NCBI GenBank assembly: GCA_045580145.1
Contig: JAZNNI010000091.1
Coordinates: forward strand, 1 to 17,608
Reading direction: 5' to 3'
DNA length: 17,608 bases
Origin: UBA1738 sp045580145
GTDB taxonomy: Bacteria; Bacillota; Clostridia; UBA1381
The notes beneath the pieces were generated by a model. The model was not told the DNA's origin, searched no databases, and saw only the letters and a program-made list of their open reading frames with translations. Position numbers and translations under genes: made by a program. This document shows, piece after piece, positions 13,244-17,608 of this stretch. Position 1 is the first letter of the stretch; each line of letters opens with the position of its first letter.

Positions 13244-15157
13244 ATGCCGTCATTAGAAGAGAAAAAATGGGCAGAAATTAATGAATTTCAGCTTTATTTA
13301 TATAACGAGGGTACAAATTTTCAATCATACGAAATGCTTGGCCCACATAAAATAAATAAAGGGTGGAGATTTGCTGTATGGGCACCGAATGCCGAAAAGG
13401 TTTCGCTTGCAGGAGATTTTAACAGCTGGACCGGTGAAGGTAAAGAACTTGAAAAAATCGGGACAACGGGTGTATGGTATGGTGTTTTTGAAGATATAAG
13501 GGAAGATATGCTTTATAAGTATGCCATAACCGACAAAAATGGGAAGACTGTTTTAAAAGCAGACCCTGTTGCATTTCTAAATGAGCTTCGCCCCAATACC
13601 GCGTCTTTAGTCCGTGATATTCCGAAATATCGCTGGGGTGATAAGGAGTGGCTAAAAAAACGCGAGAAAACCCCGATTTATGATAAGCCGATGAATATTT
13701 ACGAAGTTCACGCAGCTTCTTGGAAAACACATAAGGACGGAAGCTTGTATACCTATCGCGAACTTGCGGACGAGCTTGTGCCTTATGTGAAGGAAATGGG
13801 GTACACTCATATTGAAATGATGCCGCTGTCTGAGTATCCGTTTGACGGGTCATGGGGGTATCAGGTCACGGGGTATTTTGCCGCAACGGCGAGGTTTGGA
13901 AAGCCGGAGGACCTGATGTATCTTGTGGATAAATGTCATAAAAACGGAATCGGGATTATAATGGACTGGGTGCCGGCACATTTTCCAAGAGATTTGCACG
14001 GACTTTTCCACTTTGACGGAACTGCAACCTATGAATATGCTGACCCGAGAATGGGAGAACATAAGGATTGGGGAACTATGGTCTTTGACTATTCAAAGAG
14101 TGAGGTTGTGTCCTTCCTTTTGTCGTCTGCATATTTCTGGGTAAACGAATACCATTTTGATGGACTGAGGGTTGATGCAGTTTCTTCAATGCTTTATCGT
14201 GATTATAGCAGGAATGACGGCGAGTGGATAGCTAATATCTACGGCGGAAACGAAAATCTTGAGGCGATAGATTTTTTGCGGAATTTAAATAAAATAATGT
14301 TTTCAAAATTCCCGAATATCCTAATGATTGCAGAAGAATCAACAGCGTGGAGTATGGTAACGGGTCCTGCAGATAAGGGCGGACTCGGCTTTAACTATAA
14401 GTGGAATATGGGCTGGATGAATGATACTCTGCGTTATATGGCAATAGACCCGTATTTCAGAAAAGGAAATCACGATTTGCTCACCTTTGTGATGTGTTAT
14501 GCGTATTCTGAGAACTTCATTCTACCGCTTTCGCACGATGAGGTTGTTCACGGCAAAAAGTCGCTTATTGATAAGATGTTCGGCTCGTACGAGGAAAAAT
14601 TTGCAAGCTATCGTACACTTTTGGGATATTATTTGTCGCTGCCGGGCAAAAAGATGATGTTTATGGGCGGTGAGATTGCACAGTTTATCGAATGGAGATA
14701 CGACGAGGGACTTGAGTGGCACCTTCTGGGCATTGATATGCATAAAAAATTCAATGACTACGTGAAGGAAGTCAATAAATTTTATCTTGAAAATAAGCCG
14801 TTTTGGGAGATTGACCAGAGCTGGGACGGATTTTCTTGGATAAATCCTGAGGACAGAGACAATTCGGTGCTGTCGTATATAAGAAAGGCAAAGAATGGCG
14901 AGGAGATAATGGTTGTCGCAAATTTCACACCGGTTGATCGCACAAAATATAAACTTGACTTAGCCAGTGCGGGTGAGTACGAGGTTGTTATGTCATCTGA
15001 TTGGAAAAGGTTTGGCGGAAAGACTGCGGCAAGGAAGAAAAAATATAAGACCATTAAAAATAAAAACTCACAGGAGCTACCGTATTCAATCAATATTGAA
15101 CTGGCAGGCTTGTCTGTTTTATATCTGAAAAAAATGCGAAAGGAAGAGATTAAATGA
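13244..15157 (+). CDS. glgB: 1,4-alpha-glucan branching enzyme
   Basis: Glycogen-branching enzyme (GH13 subfamily): cuts an alpha-1,4 chain and rejoins it as an alpha-1,6 branch. The 637 residues match single-CBM48 branching enzymes. After a short leader, a CBM48 domain (about 40-125) shows WRFAVWAPNAEKVSLAGDFNSW. The catalytic barrel has YEVHAASW, MDWVPAHFP, DGLRVDAV (nucleophile Asp311), MIAEEST (acid/base Glu364) and LPLSHDEVVHGK (Asp432). A beta-sandwich C-terminal domain (about 535-637) follows. Compared with E. coli GlgB it lacks the extra N1 domain, as is usual in Firmicutes. A GAGAGGGG site (13226-13233) precedes the ATG. Its stop overlaps the glgC start (ATGA). It is the first gene of the glycogen operon. 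Confidence 0.96.
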   Translation: MPSLEEKKWAEINEFQLYLYNEGTNFQSYEMLGPHKINKGWRFAVWAPNAEKVSLAGDFNSWTGEGKELEKIGTTGVWYGVFEDIREDMLYKYAITDKNGKTVLKADPVAFLNELRPNTASLVRDIPKYRWGDKEWLKKREKTPIYDKPMNIYEVHAASWKTHKDGSLYTYRELADELVPYVKEMGYTHIEMMPLSEYPFDGSWGYQVTGYFAATARFGKPEDLMYLVDKCHKNGIGIIMDWVPAHFPRDLHGLFHFDGTATYEYADPRMGEHKDWGTMVFDYSKSEVVSFLLSSAYFWVNEYHFDGLRVDAVSSMLYRDYSRNDGEWIANIYGGNENLEAIDFLRNLNKIMFSKFPNILMIAEESTAWSMVTGPADKGGLGFNYKWNMGWMNDTLRYMAIDPYFRKGNHDLLTFVMCYAYSENFILPLSHDEVVHGKKSLIDKMFGSYEEKFASYRTLLGYYLSLPGKKMMFMGGEIAQFIEWRYDEGLEWHLLGIDMHKKFNDYVKEVNKFYLENKPFWEIDQSWDGFSWINPEDRDNSVLSYIRKAKNGEEIMVVANFTPVDRTKYKLDLASAGEYEVVMSSDWKRFGGKTAARKKKYKTIKNKNSQELPYSINIELAGLSVLYLKKMRKEEIK

Positions 15158-16362
15158 ATGCAAAGGATTGTGTAGCAATGATTTTGGCGGGAGGACAGGG
15201 AAGCAGACTCGGTGCTCTTACTAAAAATGTTGCAAAGCCAGCGGTTCCTTTCGGCGGGAAGTACAGGATTATTGATTTTCCGCTGTCGAACTGTGTACAT
15301 TCAGGTATAGATACTGTTGGTGTACTGACGCAGTATCAGCCGCTTGAGCTAAACACTTATATCGGGAACGGAGGCCCGTGGGACTTAGACAGAAACCACG
15401 GCGGAGTCTATGTCCTGCCGCCATATCAGAGTGCGCAGGCGGGGGAGTGGTATAAAGGGACGGCAAATGCAATATACCAGAACCTCAGTTTTTTAGACAG
15501 ATTTTCTCCAAAAAATGTGCTTATTCTGTCAGGCGACCATATATATAAAATGCATTATGGAAAGATGCTGAAGGCTCATAAAAAGTCGGGTGCGGCGGTA
15601 ACAATCGCAGTAATGCCTGTTCCGTGGGAGGAAGCAAGCAGATTTGGTATTATGAATGTCAACGAAGAGGGATTAATCACCGAATTTGAAGAAAAGCCTG
15701 CAAATCCAAAGAGTAACTTAGCGTCAATGGGTATATACATTTTTGATTATAAAGTGCTTAAAAAATACCTTGAAGATGACGAAAGAGACCCTGAATCTTC
15801 AAACGACTTCGGAAAAAACATTATTCCTTGTATGCTTTCTGCCGGCGAGAAGATGGTAAGCTATCGCTTTGAGGGATATTGGAAAGACGTTGGAACAGTC
15901 CAGAGCCTCTGGGAAGCAAATATGGACCTTATCGACTCACCTCCTAAATTTGATATTACAGAGGGCGGATGGAATATTTATTCAAGAAATACTGCACTTG
16001 CGCCGCAATACGTGGGCAAAAATGCAAAAATCAAAAATAGTAGCGTAACGCAGGGATGTATGGTTTATGGCGAGATTGACCATTCTGTGATTTTCTCGAA
16101 TGTTCATATAGGCGAAAATTCAAAGATTACAAATTCAGTCATAATGCCGGATGTAAAGATTGGGGATAATGTTGTCATTAACAAAGCCGTAATCGGTGCA
16201 GGAGCGGTAATTGAAGACGGAGCTAAAATCGGACTTGTCGAAGATGATACGAGTAAGTATATTTCAGGTATGTGCAGTGGTGGATTGGTTCTCATTGAAG
16301 GCGGAGCGACAATACCTCAAAATGCTGATATACCAAAAGGTTCAATGGTTGAGATAGAGTAA
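15154..16362 (+). CDS. glgC: Glucose-1-phosphate adenylyltransferase, catalytic subunit
   Basis: Makes ADP-glucose from ATP and glucose 1-phosphate, the committed step of bacterial glycogen synthesis. The 402 residues fit (about 380-430). The nucleotide-binding loop is AGGQGSRLGALT (12-23), followed by KPAVPFGGKYRIIDFPLSN. SGDHIYKMHY carries the catalytic metal-binding Asp128, and FEEKPANP and YWKDVGT follow. The C-terminal part is a left-handed beta-helix with hexapeptide repeats (about 290-380). One oddity is His134 in KMHY, where most homologues I know have KMDY. It overlaps glgB by four bases with AAGGAAGAG as the ribosome binding site, and lies 19 bases before glgD, whose product probably joins it in one enzyme. 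Confidence 0.96.
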   Translation: MNAKDCVAMILAGGQGSRLGALTKNVAKPAVPFGGKYRIIDFPLSNCVHSGIDTVGVLTQYQPLELNTYIGNGGPWDLDRNHGGVYVLPPYQSAQAGEWYKGTANAIYQNLSFLDRFSPKNVLILSGDHIYKMHYGKMLKAHKKSGAAVTIAVMPVPWEEASRFGIMNVNEEGLITEFEEKPANPKSNLASMGIYIFDYKVLKKYLEDDERDPESSNDFGKNIIPCMLSAGEKMVSYRFEGYWKDVGTVQSLWEANMDLIDSPPKFDITEGGWNIYSRNTALAPQYVGKNAKIKNSSVTQGCMVYGEIDHSVIFSNVHIGENSKITNSVIMPDVKIGDNVVINKAVIGAGAVIEDGAKIGLVEDDTSKYISGMCSGGLVLIEGGATIPQNADIPKGSMVEIE

Positions 16363-16381
16363 AAAAAGGGGGCAAAAGAAA

Positions 16382-17500
16382 ATGATAGATACAATGGGCA
16401 TAATTATTGCCAGCAATATTAACATACCGCCGCTGACAGATATTAGAAGTGCGACGGCTCTGCCGATTGCGGGCGGATATAGAATCATAGACTTTGTGCT
16501 TTCTAATATGGCTAGTGCAGGTATTGAGAACATAGGCGTTGCGACAGAGGCAAATTATTCATCGCTGATGGACCACATCAAGTCGGGTTCTCCGTGGGAT
16601 TTGAACAGAAAAAACAGAGGTCTTAATGTTCTGCCTCCTAACATTGGCAAGAAAAATGCATATGAAATAATCCGAGGTGATTTGGATATTTTGAGCGGAA
16701 TAAGGGAGTTTATCCACAGAAGCCGCGAGACTTATGTTATACTTTCTCTTGGAAACAGTATTTATAATATAGACTTTAACGAGGTAATTGAGGAGCATAT
16801 TGAAAAACAGGCGGATATTACCATAATCTATAAAGATATGAAGGGTGTTGACCAAAAAGAGCTTTCTCGTTATACACTTTTGGATGTTGATGAAGATAAG
16901 AATATAACCGATATTGAAGTCTGCCCGTATTATCCGAAAACTACATTTGCAAGCACGGATGTGTTCATTATGGAAAGAGCGCTTTTGGAGAGTATTGTGG
17001 ACGAATGTTCCGCTCGCGGAAATCATGACTTTATAAAGGACGCAATAGCTAAAAAGATGTCGGGACTCAGAATGTACGGATATGAGCATACGGGATATAC
17101 CGATAAAATTGACAGTATGAAGTCATACTATGACAACAATATGAAATTCCTTGAGAAAGAGATGCAAGAGGAACTCCTATATTCCAAGTCACCGATTTAT
17201 ACAAAGAACAGGGATTTAGCACCGACAAAGTATGGAGAGGATGCAGAGGTTGTAAACTCATATATTGCTGACGGCTGTGTGATTGAAGGTACTGTTATAA
17301 ATAGTGTTGTGTCGGGAAATGTTGTTATTAAAAAAGGCGCCGTTGTTAAAAATTGTGTGCTTATGCAGAGCGATATTATCAATGAAGATGTAAATCTTGA
17401 ATATGTTGTGCTGGATAAGGAGGTTGAAATAACGGCAGGTAGAAAGCTTGTCGGACAGGAAAGCTATCCGCTTCCTGTGGCTAAAGGAACACTAATTTAA
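16382..17500 (+). CDS. glgD: GlgD, regulatory-type subunit of glucose-1-phosphate adenylyltransferase
   Basis: Paralogue of GlgC (372 residues) expected to form a hetero-oligomer with it. In Firmicutes such GlgD subunits have little activity alone and modify the catalytic subunit. The sequence agrees. The GGxGSRL nucleotide loop is replaced by ASNINIPPLTDIRS. The metal-binding Asp of GDHIY is Asn125 (GNSIYNIDF), and GGKYRIIDF has become AGGYRIIDF. The scaffold segment SGSPWDLNRKNRGLNVLPP and the C-terminal beta-helix (about 275-350, YIADGCVIEGTVINS) are kept. GGGGG (16368-16372) lies nine bases before the ATG. The operon ends here at a strong terminator. I infer loss of catalysis from these changes. 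Confidence 0.95.
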   Translation: MIDTMGIIIASNINIPPLTDIRSATALPIAGGYRIIDFVLSNMASAGIENIGVATEANYSSLMDHIKSGSPWDLNRKNRGLNVLPPNIGKKNAYEIIRGDLDILSGIREFIHRSRETYVILSLGNSIYNIDFNEVIEEHIEKQADITIIYKDMKGVDQKELSRYTLLDVDEDKNITDIEVCPYYPKTTFASTDVFIMERALLESIVDECSARGNHDFIKDAIAKKMSGLRMYGYEHTGYTDKIDSMKSYYDNNMKFLEKEMQEELLYSKSPIYTKNRDLAPTKYGEDAEVVNSYIADGCVIEGTVINSVVSGNVVIKKGAVVKNCVLMQSDIINEDVNLEYVVLDKEVEITAGRKLVGQESYPLPVAKGTLI

Positions 17501-17506
17501 AATTTG

Positions 17507-17532
17507 GCAGGAGGATATTCCTCCTGCTTTTT
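17507..17532 (+). terminator. Terminator of the glgBCD operon
   Basis: Perfect 9-bp G/C-rich arms (17507-17515 and 17519-17527) with a three-base loop, followed by TTTTT. It begins six bases after the glgD stop. Confidence 0.92.
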
Positions 17533-17561
17533 GTTATAAAATAAATAAATTGGGGTATAAT
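17531..17561 (+). promoter_or_regulatory. Possible promoter for the gene at the right edge
   Basis: TATAAT (17556-17561) is clear. The best -35 is TTGTTA (17531-17536), with a long 19-base spacer, and it overlaps the terminator T-run. The position suits the ATG at 17598. Confidence 0.4.
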
Positions 17562-17597
17562 TTTATTTGCGAGAGGATAGAAAAGGAGAGTGAAAAT

Positions 17598-17608
17598 ATG
17601 TCTGATAA
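17598..17608 (+). CDS. Start of an unidentified gene (cut by window edge)
   Basis: An ATG at 17598 follows AAAAGGAGAG (17581-17590) at eight bases, a strong ribosome binding site. Only M-S-D and a broken codon are visible. In similar loci a glycogen synthase or phosphorylase can follow glgD, but three residues do not allow a call. Confidence 0.55.

Noticed and set aside
14782..15300. Minus-strand open frame of 172 codons opposite the glgB/glgC junction
   Set aside because: Lies wholly within two well-supported genes on the other strand, has no ribosome binding site and resembles no known protein.
16559..17089. Minus-strand open frame of 176 codons opposite glgD
   Set aside because: Antisense shadow of a clear gene; composition is typical of reverse-strand reading.
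1..17608. Mobile elements, CRISPR array, tRNA or rRNA genes
   Set aside because: No transposase-like protein, no regularly spaced repeat series, no cloverleaf or rRNA-like stretch; nearly all sequence is covered by chromosomal housekeeping genes.

Overview
The window is a compact, gene-dense piece of an ordinary low-GC Firmicute chromosome. It most likely comes from an anaerobic gut-type member of the Clostridia. The reasons are the A/T-rich codon use, strong GGAGG-type ribosome binding sites, consensus sigma-A promoters with 17-bp spacers, RNase Y next to a YmdB-type phosphodiesterase, the PDZ/DUF512 radical-SAM gene beside der, and a GlgC/GlgD pair. I infer the taxon from gene content and did not match it to a reference. 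I see no insertion sequence, prophage, CRISPR array, tRNA or rRNA.

Layout: (1) 1-102 is the end of leuS, followed by a hairpin leader and htpG on the plus strand, closed by a terminator that also serves the convergent gene. (2) 2034-4157, minus strand, is a three-gene unit read from right to left: a DUF1653 protein, a DUF5662 protein with HD-hydrolase-like residues, and a MATE exporter. (3) Divergent promoters at 4188-4255 separate that unit from a five-gene plus-strand operon: PDZ/DUF512 radical-SAM protein, der, plsY, gpsA, mntP (4314-9293). plsY and gpsA supply the two ends of phosphatidic acid synthesis (G3P supply and its first acylation), and der works in 50S assembly. (4) asnA (9363-10370) has its own perfect consensus promoter. 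(5) Minus strand: rny with a long structured leader, then ymdB, each with a terminator. (6) Plus strand: glycogen genes glgB, glgC, glgD (13244-17500), closed by a strong terminator. A new gene starts at the right edge.

Two gene starts differ from the longest open frame. The DUF1653 gene starts at 4157 and the DUF512 gene at 4314, because the longer frames begin at or inside promoter elements.

No whole new system is evident; most genes are housekeeping. The most interesting non-routine signals are the structured RNase Y leader, whose C-rich arm can pair either with an upstream arm or with the start codon region; a Crp/Fnr-like operator upstream of the glycogen operon; the DUF5662 protein with an HD-like metal-ligand set in an operon with a MATE exporter; and the uncharacterised PDZ/radical-SAM protein tied to der.
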